NCBI GenBank assembly: GCA_016198755.1
Contig: JACQIB010000002.1
Location: forward strand, 59,004-123,003
Direction of reading: 5' to 3'
DNA from: Candidatus Aenigmatarchaeota archaeon
GTDB lineage: Archaea > Aenigmatarchaeota > Aenigmatarchaeia > Aenigmatarchaeales > JACQIB01
DNA: 64,000 nt
The notes under the pieces are model-generated. The model was given only the letters and a program-made list of their open reading frames with translations. It did no database searches and was not told where the DNA came from. The translations under genes were made by a program, and so were the position numbers. Positions 25,186 through 33,764 of this stretch are shown here, piece by piece. The stretch's first letter is position 1. The number at the start of each line of letters is the position of its first letter.

Positions 25186-26157
25186 ATGAATTATCGTAGA
25201 CTAGGCAGAACTGGATTTGAAGTCAGTGAAATTGGGCACGGTCTATGGGGAATGGGATTGTGGAGCGGTTCTGATGATAAGGAATCAAAAACAGCACTTC
25301 AGCTTTCTTTGGATAGCGGCTGCAACTTCTTTGATTCTGCATGGGCATATGGCGACGGCAGAAGTGATAGCCTACTAGGTGAATTAATAAGGAACAATCC
25401 AGACAAGAGAATTCTCACGTCCTCTAAGATACCTCCAAAGAACATGAAGTGGCCAGCTTCTTCAACTGACAAGTATGAAGACGTATACCCACTGGATCAT
25501 GTGCTTAAGTATACAGAACTTATCAAGAAAGCTCTGGGTGTAGAATCCATAGATGTATTGCATCTCCATGTATGGGATGATAGCTGGGCAGATAACAGTG
25601 TTTTTTTGAAGACTGCCCAGAAACTCAAAGATGAGGGGCTTATACGGACTTTTGCCATAAGTCTTAACAGATGGGAGCCGGAAAATGGAATAGAAGCCAT
25701 TAAAACTGGTCTCATTGATGTTGTTCAGGTTATATATAACATTTTTGACCAAGCACCCGAAGATAAACTCTTTCCTCTATGCAAAAAGATGGATGTTGGT
25801 ATAATAGCCCGTGTTCCATTGGATGAAGGAAGCTTGGGTGGTAAGCTTACTATAAATACAAAATTTCCCCCTAGTGATTGGAGAGCTAAATATTTTGGTC
25901 CTGAAAATTTATCTAAAACAATAGAGCGCGTTGAAAACCTAAAATCTATTGTACCGAATGGTATGACATTGCCTGAAATGGCCTTACGGTTTATACTTAC
26001 AAACAAACAGGTTGGCACAACTATAATAGGAATGAGGAAACTCGAACACATAAAATCAAATTTTTCTGCCAGCGATAAGGGCCCGCTAGATGCGAATCTA
26101 ATTGAAATACTGCACAACCATAGATGGGACAGGAAAGTTAAATCGTGGTCCAACTAG
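25186..26157 (+). CDS. Aldo/keto reductase
   Basis: A 323-residue NAD(P)H-dependent reductase with the (beta/alpha)8 AKR layout. The catalytic tetrad is visible: Asp and Tyr in FFDSAWAYGDG, Lys in TSSKIPP and His in LHLHVW. The family start YRRLGRTGFEVSEIGHGLWG is clear. It lacks the Fe-S tail of some archaeal members. Substrate unknown. The stop lies in a CTAG shared with the convergent PduO-type gene. Confidence 0.92.
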   Translation: MNYRRLGRTGFEVSEIGHGLWGMGLWSGSDDKESKTALQLSLDSGCNFFDSAWAYGDGRSDSLLGELIRNNPDKRILTSSKIPPKNMKWPASSTDKYEDVYPLDHVLKYTELIKKALGVESIDVLHLHVWDDSWADNSVFLKTAQKLKDEGLIRTFAISLNRWEPENGIEAIKTGLIDVVQVIYNIFDQAPEDKLFPLCKKMDVGIIARVPLDEGSLGGKLTINTKFPPSDWRAKYFGPENLSKTIERVENLKSIVPNGMTLPEMALRFILTNKQVGTTIIGMRKLEHIKSNFSASDKGPLDANLIEILHNHRWDRKVKSWSN

Positions 26158-26651
26158 GGCCAATTATCCTCTTCCCAGTTCCTTTTTTTGTTATAAAGCA
26201 AAGCCATACCAAACAGAAGGGAAGATAGCCTGTTAAGGAATTTTTGGATAAGAGTATTACACTTTACTTTCCATGTTTCAATCTCAGCTTTTCTTGCCAG
26301 AGCACGTGCATACTGTAAATGGGAAGCTGGACCTGCAGGCAGTACAAAGTTCTTCAGTTCTTGAGTTTTAGCTCCAATTTTATCTGTTTCTGTCTGCAGC
26401 CATGACATGTCTGTTTCAGTAAGTTTTACATTCCCTCCAGCTAAATCAGAGCCAATAACAAACAGCTTCCTCTGAACTTCTTTCAAAATTGAATCCACTT
26501 CATTATCTTTACAATTTTCCCTGCAAACTCCAATATAGCTGTTAAGTTCATCCACAGTTCCTATAGCTCCTATCAACGGTTCTGTTTTCTTTATTCTACA
26601 GCCGAAAACAGAAGTATCTCCCTTATCCCCAGTTCCAGTATAGAGTTTCAT
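26154..26651 (-). CDS. Cob(I)alamin adenosyltransferase, PduO type
   Basis: A 165-residue trimeric-type ATP:corrinoid adenosyltransferase. The ATP loop YTGTGDKGDTSVFG is at the N-terminus, VDELNSYIGVCR follows, and the helix with PAGPASHLQYARALARKAE matches the family. It makes adenosylcobalamin from cob(I)alamin and ATP. The start at 26651 is set by a TATA-like TTTAAGC about 25 nt upstream, inside the end of thiI. Confidence 0.93.
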   Translation of the reverse strand: MKLYTGTGDKGDTSVFGCRIKKTEPLIGAIGTVDELNSYIGVCRENCKDNEVDSILKEVQRKLFVIGSDLAGGNVKLTETDMSWLQTETDKIGAKTQELKNFVLPAGPASHLQYARALARKAEIETWKVKCNTLIQKFLNRLSSLLFGMALLYNKKRNWEEDNWP

Positions 26652-26679
26652 GTGTAAAATTTGCAGTGCCAGCTTAAAT

Positions 26680-27819
26680 CTATAATCCCCGTCCCAACTC
26701 AATAATCCTTGCCCCTTCCAAAGCTTTCTCAACAAGTTTTTCCATATCTATAGAGCTTTCAGCCTGTTTCATGTTTTCAGGCTTTGCGCTTGTTGCAGGG
26801 TGAGGGTCCATTATTGAAATGCAGCAATCTCTATACTTTTCCAGAGATATTTTATAGGTACCAACTTTTTCAGCAAGCTGTATTATCTCCCGTTTATCAA
26901 ATCCAACCAAAGGCCTGAATACAGGCAAATTTATCCCCTCTTCCACAACTCGCATGTTGCTCAATGTTTGTGAGGCAACCTGTCCAACGCTCTCCCCAGT
27001 AACAATTCCCAGCGCCTTTTCTCTATCAGCTATTTTCTCAGCACAGCGCAGCATAAACCTGCGAAAGGAAAGCAAAGCAAACCTTGAGGGTATTTTCAGG
27101 GAACCAAGCTGGAAAGGATAGAAAGGTACAAGATAAACCTTTAATTGAGAAGGGAAATATTCTTTCAGCTTTCCAATAAGTTTTTCTATCTTCCCAAAAT
27201 CTGCCTTATCTTTTGGACCGAAAGGATGGAAATGTACAAATATTGGAGTGCAGCCGCGTTTCATCATTAGCCAGCTTGAAACCGGAGAGTCTATACCTCC
27301 GGAAAGCAGGGAAACAACCTTCCCAGCGCTTCCAGCAGGCAACCCTCCCAATCCCCTGAATTTTCCAAGAAAAACTAAACTCTCCTTTTTATCAGCTTCA
27401 ATATACAAAACCTGCTCAGGTTCCATTGAAACCTTATATTTTTTGTTAAAGAAAACCTCACCAATTTTTGCAGCCAGTTCCTGAGAAGTATAAGGAAGAG
27501 TTTTGTCCACTCTTTTTGCTTCCACTTTAAAGGTTTTTTTCTTATCCATCTTTAGCTTGAGTGCTGTTGACTTTATTGACTTAAAATCACTCTTAGATTT
27601 CAAAGGAAACGAGAACCATTCTATACCAAAAATCTTTTCCATAGCTTCCTTAACTCTTTTTTCAGTTCCAGTAAACTTTATAATTATTTTTCCATGTTCT
27701 CTTTTAACCTTTGCTTTAGGCAGCGCAGCCTTTATGCTCCTTTCCAATAAGCTTTCAAAGTAGGGCCTGTTCCCGCCCTTAAGCGCTATTTCTCCATAAT
27801 GAACTAAAGCCAGTGTCAT
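26680..27819 (-). CDS. thiI: tRNA 4-thiouridine synthetase ThiI
   Basis: A 379-residue enzyme: NFLD/THUMP RNA-binding part (residues 1-165) and a PP-loop ATP pyrophosphatase domain with LLSGGIDSPVSSWLM and later GIVTGESVGQVASQT. It adenylates U8 of tRNA for thiolation. No rhodanese domain, as usual in archaea; KYRDCCISI carries a Cys pair that may take part. The start at 27819 is about 26 nt from a TATTTATAT box. Confidence 0.94.
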   Translation of the reverse strand: MTLALVHYGEIALKGGNRPYFESLLERSIKAALPKAKVKREHGKIIIKFTGTEKRVKEAMEKIFGIEWFSFPLKSKSDFKSIKSTALKLKMDKKKTFKVEAKRVDKTLPYTSQELAAKIGEVFFNKKYKVSMEPEQVLYIEADKKESLVFLGKFRGLGGLPAGSAGKVVSLLSGGIDSPVSSWLMMKRGCTPIFVHFHPFGPKDKADFGKIEKLIGKLKEYFPSQLKVYLVPFYPFQLGSLKIPSRFALLSFRRFMLRCAEKIADREKALGIVTGESVGQVASQTLSNMRVVEEGINLPVFRPLVGFDKREIIQLAEKVGTYKISLEKYRDCCISIMDPHPATSAKPENMKQAESSIDMEKLVEKALEGARIIELGRGL

Positions 27820-27925
27820 GAGAAGAGTTGGATAATAGAGGATATAAATAGAAAGCCCATGTCTCTGCAAAACTTACAATTTTTACTGCTATCTTTATAT
27901 ATGTTATATAAACATAAGTAATTTT

Positions 27926-29107
27926 ATGCGCAATCCGGAGTTAATCAGGTTTCTGCCTATTATTGTCATTGTTATAATAGCTCTCATAGCAGGCTGCACA
28001 GGACAAAAAAGTAACGATCCCGTAACAATTGCAAAAGAAACAACTGCAGTGAAAGCTTATCTTTCTGGCGGCGAAGAAGCTGATATTTCGGTGGTTACGG
28101 TTTCAAAAGATGATATTATAAAGCAAAAGGCAACTCTAGATCAGATTTGCAGCATGCAGTTTGAGGAAAAAAAGTATAAAAAGGTAATATTTACAGGTGG
28201 TAATGGTGATGTTGCCGTATGGATAGATACGGATACAAATACTGCTGTTTGTGTTATTGGAACAGATGCTTCTGGGCAAGTTACAGTTGAAAAGCCATCT
28301 ACAACGCTCCCACCTACAACAACTAGCGGAGCGGCCTCAACTACCATCTCAACAACTACTTTAGGCGATTCTAGCAGCAAGAAAGCAGATGGTTCTGCAT
28401 GCAGCATACACGATGATTGTCAGAGCGGATATTGTTTGAACAGTGTATGTGCAACCCCAGGCGGGGCAACAACCACAACAATTGCAGCCGGGATAACAAC
28501 TACCACTGTTGTTGGGGCAACAACCACAACAGTTGGCCAGACAACAACCACAGGGAACACAACAACCACTTTGGGTGGAACAACCACAACCTCAGGCGGA
28601 ACTACTACAACTTCCGGCGGAACAACCACTTCTACTACAGCCGCTGGAACAACCACAACATCTACAACTACCGCCACTACTACCACTTCTACTACTACAA
28701 CAACCAGCACAACAACTACCACATCCACTACAACAACCACAACAGCGCCAGGGCAGCCTGATATTACTATAGCTTTTGTTTCTGCTGCTGGTACTGATGC
28801 AAATCCAGGAATAGGTCTTGGGGAGTCAATTCTTGTTACTTTTAATGTGAACAATGTTGGTAATGGAAGTGCAGGTCAGTTTACTTCACGGGCATCCTTC
28901 CCTGATGGAGATGGCGGAGGAACAAATTGTCAGGTAGTTATAAATTCTCTAGCAGCTGGTGCGACAACACAACGCAGCTGCACTTTCGGAGGCACAAACA
29001 TTCCAGGGAATCACAACATACAGCTTATGGCTGATACACCGGGCGTAATAACAGAATCCAATGAAGGCAACAATAATGACAACAGCGGTACTGCAAACGT
29101 AATGTAA
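27926..29107 (+). CDS. Threonine-rich surface lipoprotein with CARDB-like domain
   Basis: A 393-residue lipoprotein, sister of the one at 11498: lipobox ALIAGC, N-terminal domain, the small Cys module SACSIHDDCQSGYCLNSVCA, a Thr-rich spacer of about 110 residues (28440-28750), and a C-terminal CARDB-type sandwich (ILVTFNVNNVGNGSAGQF, LMADTPGVITESNEGNN). The spacer mixes all Thr codons with Gly/Ser, so it is kept at protein level. TATA-like ATATAAAC lies about 15-25 nt upstream. Probably cell-surface; role unknown. Confidence 0.85.
   Translation: MRNPELIRFLPIIVIVIIALIAGCTGQKSNDPVTIAKETTAVKAYLSGGEEADISVVTVSKDDIIKQKATLDQICSMQFEEKKYKKVIFTGGNGDVAVWIDTDTNTAVCVIGTDASGQVTVEKPSTTLPPTTTSGAASTTISTTTLGDSSSKKADGSACSIHDDCQSGYCLNSVCATPGGATTTTIAAGITTTTVVGATTTTVGQTTTTGNTTTTLGGTTTTSGGTTTTSGGTTTSTTAAGTTTTSTTTATTTTSTTTTTSTTTTTSTTTTTTAPGQPDITIAFVSAAGTDANPGIGLGESILVTFNVNNVGNGSAGQFTSRASFPDGDGGGTNCQVVINSLAAGATTQRSCTFGGTNIPGNHNIQLMADTPGVITESNEGNNNDNSGTANVM
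28455..28752 (+). repeat. Low-complexity Thr-codon tract
   Basis: About 300 bp of imperfect ACN repeats encode the spacer of the lipoprotein at 27926. The long frames seen in other phases and on the other strand (Val-rich, Gln-rich, Asn/His-rich) are by-products of this tract. Confidence 0.8.
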
Positions 29108-29123
29108 TTACAATAGAACATTA

Positions 29124-29315
29124 CTAAAGCTTCTTCCTTGTGGCAACCTTTACAACATAGCCGGCAACCTTATTCCTTATATTCTTGCTTTCTATGAGCT
29201 TCAGGCTAGTAATAAAGACCTTATTTCCATCAAAACTGGCGCTTAATTTATCAGGGTACTTTACAAACAGCTCTTCAGCTATGCTCTTTACCCACGTGGA
29301 TCTTATCCTTCCCAT
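29124..29315 (-). CDS. rps17e: 30S ribosomal protein S17e
   Basis: A 63-residue protein that reads as archaeal S17e: MGRIRSTWVKSIAEEL, KYPDKLSASF, and the end NIRNKVAGYVVKVATRKKL. It is a small-subunit protein found only in archaea and eukaryotes. It is divergent from the nop5 gene with a 53-bp gap. Confidence 0.96.
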   Translation of the reverse strand: MGRIRSTWVKSIAEELFVKYPDKLSASFDGNKVFITSLKLIESKNIRNKVAGYVVKVATRKKL

Positions 29316-29338
29316 AGGAGAGCTTTATCTATCCACAG

Positions 29339-29349
29339 GCTTAAAAAGC
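29339..29349. promoter_or_regulatory. Symmetric TATA-like element, rps17e / nop5
   Basis: GCTTAAAAAGC is nearly symmetric and stands in the centre of the 53-bp divergent gap, about 29 nt from the rps17e ATG and 25 nt from the nop5 ATG at 29369. An alternative TATA for nop5 (CTTTAT, 29323-29328) would leave room for the AGGAGGT in a short leader, so sharing is less certain here. Confidence 0.45.
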
Positions 29350-29368
29350 TTGCGTAGGAGGTATGTTT

Positions 29369-30364
29369 ATGGCAATTTATCTAGCAGCAAATCCTTTGGG
29401 AGTATTTGCTGTCTCAGAAGGCAAAATAGTCTGGAAGCTCCTTTTTGGAAAGGACTCATTGCAGGCAGCCAAAAAGCTGAACAGCTGGAAAACGCTCCCT
29501 GAGGTTATTGAGACTATAAAAAGATTTTCGGCCTTAACTGATCAGCCAAATCCGGCTTCAGAATATTTATCCACACATTTGAGGGAAATTGCTCCGGAAG
29601 CAGGATTCAACCCAGGAGAGCTAGGATTATTTTTATCTGCAACTGGTGCAGAGTTATCAAAACTTTCAATAACCTCTACAGAAAGGAGAGATAAAATTAT
29701 TGTTCAGGCTGTTTCAGCACTGAATGATTTAGATAAAATACTAAACCTAAAAACAGAGAGGCTCAGGGAATGGTTTGGCTTGCATTATCCGGAATTTAGC
29801 ATGAGGGACCATGAGAAATTTGTAACTGAAATAATGGCTAAAGGTTCTAGGGAGAAATTTGATAATTATCATGGTTCCCATGGAATAAGTTTTAAAGCTG
29901 AGGATATTTCAACAGTGCAACTCTATGCCACAGCACTTCGCACAGACTATGAATTAAGGAAAAAGCTCGAAGCATATCTGGCTGTTATGGTAAAAGAAGA
30001 GATGCCAAATACAACAGCACTTTTAGGAACTTTATTGGCTGCGCGTTTACTTGCTCAGGCAGGAGCATTGGAGAAATTGGCAAAGATGAGTTCCAGCACT
30101 ATCCAGCTTTTGGGTGCTGAGAAAGCTTTATTCAGGTTTATGAAAGCGCGGGGGCGCGAGAAGGTAAAAGCTCCGAAATTTGGAATTTTATTTACTCATC
30201 CAGATGTTTCTGGAGCTCCAAGGGATAAACAGGGTAAAATAGCAAGGCTTTTGTCAAGCAAGCTTACAATAGCTGCCCGCGCAGATTTTTATAGTAAGGA
30301 AAATAAAGGGGAAGCTTTGCTGAAAGAGTACAAAGAAAAGGTAGCAGAAGCACTGAGGGAGTGA
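29369..30364 (+). CDS. nop5: Nop5 (Nop56/58), C/D box sRNP core protein
   Basis: A 331-residue protein with the Nop N-terminal domain, a coiled-coil, and the Nop domain containing NTTALLGTLLAARLLAQAGA, LGAEKALFRF and KFGILFTHPDV. It links fibrillarin to box C/D guide RNAs for 2'-O-methylation. ATG 29369 is 7 nt from AGGAGGT; ATG 29363 is too close. Fibrillarin follows 1 nt after the stop. Confidence 0.96.
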   Translation: MAIYLAANPLGVFAVSEGKIVWKLLFGKDSLQAAKKLNSWKTLPEVIETIKRFSALTDQPNPASEYLSTHLREIAPEAGFNPGELGLFLSATGAELSKLSITSTERRDKIIVQAVSALNDLDKILNLKTERLREWFGLHYPEFSMRDHEKFVTEIMAKGSREKFDNYHGSHGISFKAEDISTVQLYATALRTDYELRKKLEAYLAVMVKEEMPNTTALLGTLLAARLLAQAGALEKLAKMSSSTIQLLGAEKALFRFMKARGREKVKAPKFGILFTHPDVSGAPRDKQGKIARLLSSKLTIAARADFYSKENKGEALLKEYKEKVAEALRE

Positions 30365-30365
30365 A

Positions 30366-31010
30366 ATGGGAGCGCAAGAGAAGTTCCCAGGGGTTTCTAT
30401 AGTAAACGGTAGACTGGCTGTTAATGCAAATCACAGTTTTTTCGGGGAGATTGTTGAAAAAGGTTATAGATTCTGGGATCCTAACAGGAGCAAGCTAGGA
30501 GCTGCTCTTATGAAAGGTCTGAAAGAGCTTCCAATAAAGTTTGGCAGTTCTGTTCTCTATCTTGGAGCAGCGCACGGTTTTACAACAAGCTTTATTTCTG
30601 ATATTGTTGGTTCTGCCGGAATAATTTATGCGGTTGAGTTTTCAGAACGCTGCTTTAAAGAATTACTACCAATAGCAGAAAAGCTGAAGAATGTGGTTCC
30701 AATAAAGGGCGATGCGCGCATGCCAGAAACTTATTCATGGATAGAAAAGATGGATGTTGTATACTGTGATATAGCAGACCCTCAGCAGACTGAAGTTGCT
30801 ATCAGAAACTGCTCTGCTTTCCTTAAACCCAAAGGCTATTTGATGATAGCAATAAAAACCCAGAGCATAGATGTGACTGCACAGCCTGCGACAGTTGCAC
30901 AAGCAGAAGCAGATAAACTTAGGAAAGCAGGCTTTGACGTTCTTGAGGTTTTGAATTTAGAGCCTTTTGAAGAGAAGCACTATTTTATTGTGGCACGCTC
31001 CCGTGCCTGA
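30366..31010 (+). CDS. flpA: Fibrillarin-like rRNA/tRNA 2'-O-methyltransferase
   Basis: A 214-residue SAM-dependent methyltransferase: WDPNRSKLGAALMKG, SAM-binding VLYLGAAHGFTTSFISDIVG, AVEFSERC and KGDARMPETY, with catalytic Lys-Asp-Lys-His-type residues (DIADPQQ, MIAIKTQSID). It is the methylase of the box C/D complex with Nop5 and L7Ae. Its 3' end overlaps the convergent nre gene by 26 nt. Confidence 0.96.
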   Translation: MGAQEKFPGVSIVNGRLAVNANHSFFGEIVEKGYRFWDPNRSKLGAALMKGLKELPIKFGSSVLYLGAAHGFTTSFISDIVGSAGIIYAVEFSERCFKELLPIAEKLKNVVPIKGDARMPETYSWIEKMDVVYCDIADPQQTEVAIRNCSAFLKPKGYLMIAIKTQSIDVTAQPATVAQAEADKLRKAGFDVLEVLNLEPFEEKHYFIVARSRA

Positions 31011-32163
31011 GAAAACTTTTTACAGTTTTCTGCTCCTTCAAAATCCTGAACAGTTTGCTTTCCATTTTCCATTTGTCCTTTGTTAAACACTTTTGTGTAA
31101 TGCTGCTGAAAGCTTTCTCCAGTGTTTCAAATTTCTCTGCAGGCTTTTCAAAAGCCCCCCTTACAATCTCTCTTACTTTCCAAACCCCAACAGGGGCATA
31201 ATATTCCGGAGTTATCTCCCGCACAATTATTATTGAGGCAGATTTCTTGATTTTTTCCAAATATTCCAGCACAGGAAGGCGCGAAGCATAGAACCCGCCT
31301 CCTGTAGAGGATGCATAGGTTTTCCTTCCCCAATAAGGTTCATAGTCTTTTGAAACCGAGATTTTTGTCTTGTCCAAATCATACAGTTCAATAAGTTCAA
31401 ACTGGTAAGTTCCAGGAACCAATAAAATCTGGAACTTGTTCCCAATATACTCGTTCCTGAAAAGCAAAACCTCTTCCAAAGGTTCGTATTGCCTTACATT
31501 AGCTAACATTATCTTCCCAAGAATATCATCCACACCCGTAATAGACCAGCGGGTTGGAACAAGCTTCCTCTCTAGTTTAGAGCCAAGTAGACCAACAGAA
31601 AAAATCTTTTGAATAGAACTTATTGGTATGCTCTTGTAAAGCTCTGAAACAGCCTGCACGGTTTTTAGGTCTGTGTCAGAAACAATATAGTCCACTTTCT
31701 TTTCCACAGACGGATTGCTGGCAAGCCTGACATTTTCCAATGGAGCAGGATTGCCAACAGGTGCAAAATATTCATTGAAAGTAAACTTGAACTCAGGCTT
31801 ACTTTTTAGTTCCACCTCAATATCCACCTGTTTCCTGCTCATTGCAACTTCTTTTACAACATCCATTAGCTTTGTTTCAACCCTTACTGTAGGAACTTTA
31901 AATCTGGAATAAATCATCTGCCCACGAAAATTCAGTATCTGTTCTATACTAACATTCTGTTTATACCAGCTTTCAGGCGAGTCCAGAATATTTGCATCCT
32001 GAAGCTGCTGTGGTGGAGACAGGAGACCAACAAAAACCTTTGGATAGAACGCTTTCCCAACAAAAACACTCGGTGGGCTCGTGCCTGTAAAGTCTTTTAC
32101 ACTTTCAATAGTCTTCTGCCAGAACCTTATCTTATCCATGTACTTAGAATAGTCAACTTGCAT
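30985..32163 (-). CDS. Nre DNA-repair protein
   Basis: A 392-residue protein of the archaeal Nre family (DUF650 plus DUF651). Family stretches include PPSVFVGKAFYPKVFVGLLS, RWSITGVDDILGK and ILLVPGTYQFELIEL. Haloarchaeal Nre proteins act in repair of mitomycin C damage and bind PCNA. The C-terminal tail contains QKTVKSFL, which fits the PIP-box pattern Qxx-hydrophobic-xx-F-hydrophobic, supporting a PCNA link. No N-terminal zinc finger is present, as in the shorter Nre subtype. Confidence 0.88.
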   Translation of the reverse strand: MQVDYSKYMDKIRFWQKTIESVKDFTGTSPPSVFVGKAFYPKVFVGLLSPPQQLQDANILDSPESWYKQNVSIEQILNFRGQMIYSRFKVPTVRVETKLMDVVKEVAMSRKQVDIEVELKSKPEFKFTFNEYFAPVGNPAPLENVRLASNPSVEKKVDYIVSDTDLKTVQAVSELYKSIPISSIQKIFSVGLLGSKLERKLVPTRWSITGVDDILGKIMLANVRQYEPLEEVLLFRNEYIGNKFQILLVPGTYQFELIELYDLDKTKISVSKDYEPYWGRKTYASSTGGGFYASRLPVLEYLEKIKKSASIIIVREITPEYYAPVGVWKVREIVRGAFEKPAEKFETLEKAFSSITQKCLTKDKWKMESKLFRILKEQKTVKSFLRHGSVPQ

Positions 32164-32188
32164 ACCAGAGCTTTGCTTCCAAACAGCT

Positions 32189-33166
32189 TTAAGCTTTTTC
32201 GTGCTTCACAAGATGTTTCCTGACCCTTTTCAGGAACAGTTCAATATCTGAAACTTTTGCACCGGCTGCAACAGGATGACCACCCCCTTTGCCTATACCG
32301 CGTGCAGCTGACTTGAAAACTTTCCCAAGATCAATATTTTTATTTGGAGCCCGTCCGCTAACCCTATATCCATCCCTGCTTTTGCTGTATAAAATAATAG
32401 CCCTTTTCGGGTACAAATCAGATAGTTTTGTTGAGAGAATAGAAGTTATATGGACTCTGCTCTTTACCTGAAACAGACTTAATTTTGATTCAGGCAGCTG
32501 GGAAAATACAGCTATCTGTTTTTCTATCTCAGCTGAAACCTTCTTTTTCATTTCCATATAGTCTGGATTTTCTATAACATCTTTTGTACCAGAAGCATTA
32601 GAAAGGAAAACGCAAAGATTTATCATTAGTTCAGGATTGTCCATTGCTTTCACAGCATTTATTGTATCCACAGCTTCTATCTCCAACTTCGTTCCTTCAA
32701 TCTCATGATCGCCTATTGCTCCAAGCTTCATCAGCCATTCAAATCCTTCAAAACCTGTAGCTTTTGTAATGTCGTAAATGTTATGTGAAGTGGAAATATA
32801 GGCTTTCTTGTCAAAAAGGCGCGGGTTCCAGAAAACAAATCCCTTTTTGTTAAAATCAATTGCAGGCGGATGATGATCCACAACCAAACATTTCCCCACG
32901 AAAGGCTTAAGGAATTTTAATTCATCAAATGCATAATCCAAGAAAATTGCAAAATCCACCTTCTCCTTCCCATAAGCTTCAAAAACATAGTCATCCTTAT
33001 TTCCAGTATTAAGTGAAAAGTATACTCCTTTCAGTTTTTTAAGGAAAGCAAGTGTTATTGCACCAGAGCAAACGCCATCACAATCCATATCAAAGAAAAT
33101 TCCAACTTTACCCTTTGCATTTTTCAGGAAATTCACAGAATTCTTGAAAATAACGTCTTTATTCAT
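32189..33166 (-). CDS. DHH-family phosphoesterase (RecJ-like)
   Basis: A 325-residue DHH/DHHA1 protein. Metal motifs: FDMDCDGVCSGA (motif I), IFLDYA (II), VVDHHPP (III, the DHH variant) and AIGDHE (IV). The C-terminal DHHA1 domain has GIGKGGGHPVAAGA. Relatives are RecJ/GAN nucleases and nanoRNA phosphatases; which activity applies is open. It overlaps the HD gene by 8 nt and belongs to the ileS operon. Confidence 0.9.
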   Translation of the reverse strand: MNKDVIFKNSVNFLKNAKGKVGIFFDMDCDGVCSGAITLAFLKKLKGVYFSLNTGNKDDYVFEAYGKEKVDFAIFLDYAFDELKFLKPFVGKCLVVDHHPPAIDFNKKGFVFWNPRLFDKKAYISTSHNIYDITKATGFEGFEWLMKLGAIGDHEIEGTKLEIEAVDTINAVKAMDNPELMINLCVFLSNASGTKDVIENPDYMEMKKKVSAEIEKQIAVFSQLPESKLSLFQVKSRVHITSILSTKLSDLYPKRAIILYSKSRDGYRVSGRAPNKNIDLGKVFKSAARGIGKGGGHPVAAGAKVSDIELFLKRVRKHLVKHEKA

Positions 33167-33764
33167 CCTTTGCCTCCTCCTTTGCTTTCATTAACAGTAC
33201 TTGGAGAGGGTTAGGAGTTCCATGAACATGGCTCTCTACAGCAGAGTCTATAACATCAGCATAGTAAACCAGCATACCCTCTATTGTTCTTGGATTTGCA
33301 GCACTAGATCCCTGATCTCCTCCATGCGCAGCAACTATATGTATAACTTCTTCAGGAAACCCGCGTGCATACAGCTCAGCAGCAGAGAAAAAGCCATGGT
33401 CAAGATTTGTTCCAGTAAATCCCCATCCCTTTGCCTCTTTCTTTATAATAAAACACTTCATTATGTCATGCAGCAAAGCTCCTGAAATTAAATGATCCTT
33501 ATTTACCTTTATTCCATACGTCTTTTCAAAGTGCTCAGCCAAACCCAGAGCAATCCTTACAATACTAACTGTATGATCCAGCTCCCCTCCTGTATACGAA
33601 TGGTGAGAACCTACAGCCCATGCTGGTATTTCATCAAACCTTGCTGCAGGATATGTTATTTCAGGGTTTGAAACCGCAGGTTTTTTTAATAGTTCAGTTG
33701 TTTTCTCCCTCAAATTCTTATCCTTTATTTTTCCAGCCAGCTCAAATAGTTCTTTCATACTCAT
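33159..33764 (-). CDS. HD-domain hydrolase
   Basis: A 201-residue HD protein: HHSYTGGELDHTVSIVRIAL gives the first His, ALLHDIMK the HD pair, HGFFSAAEL and VAAHGGDQG further His, and YADVIDS the last Asp. Substrate unknown; nucleotide or RNA-end phosphates are likely for the family. It overlaps ileS by ATGA and the DHH gene by 8 nt, so all three are translated together. Confidence 0.88.
   Translation of the reverse strand: MSMKELFELAGKIKDKNLREKTTELLKKPAVSNPEITYPAARFDEIPAWAVGSHHSYTGGELDHTVSIVRIALGLAEHFEKTYGIKVNKDHLISGALLHDIMKCFIIKKEAKGWGFTGTNLDHGFFSAAELYARGFPEEVIHIVAAHGGDQGSSAANPRTIEGMLVYYADVIDSAVESHVHGTPNPLQVLLMKAKEEAKDE

Noticed and set aside
28455..28752. Repeats that might be read as a CRISPR array
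   Set aside because: The units are 3-12 bp ACN codons with no constant repeat or unique spacer, and lie inside a coding frame.
28417..28854. Several long open frames (Val-rich, Gln-rich, Asn/His-rich) on both strands
   Set aside because: They are other-phase readings of the Thr-codon tract in the lipoprotein gene and have no starts or promoters of their own.
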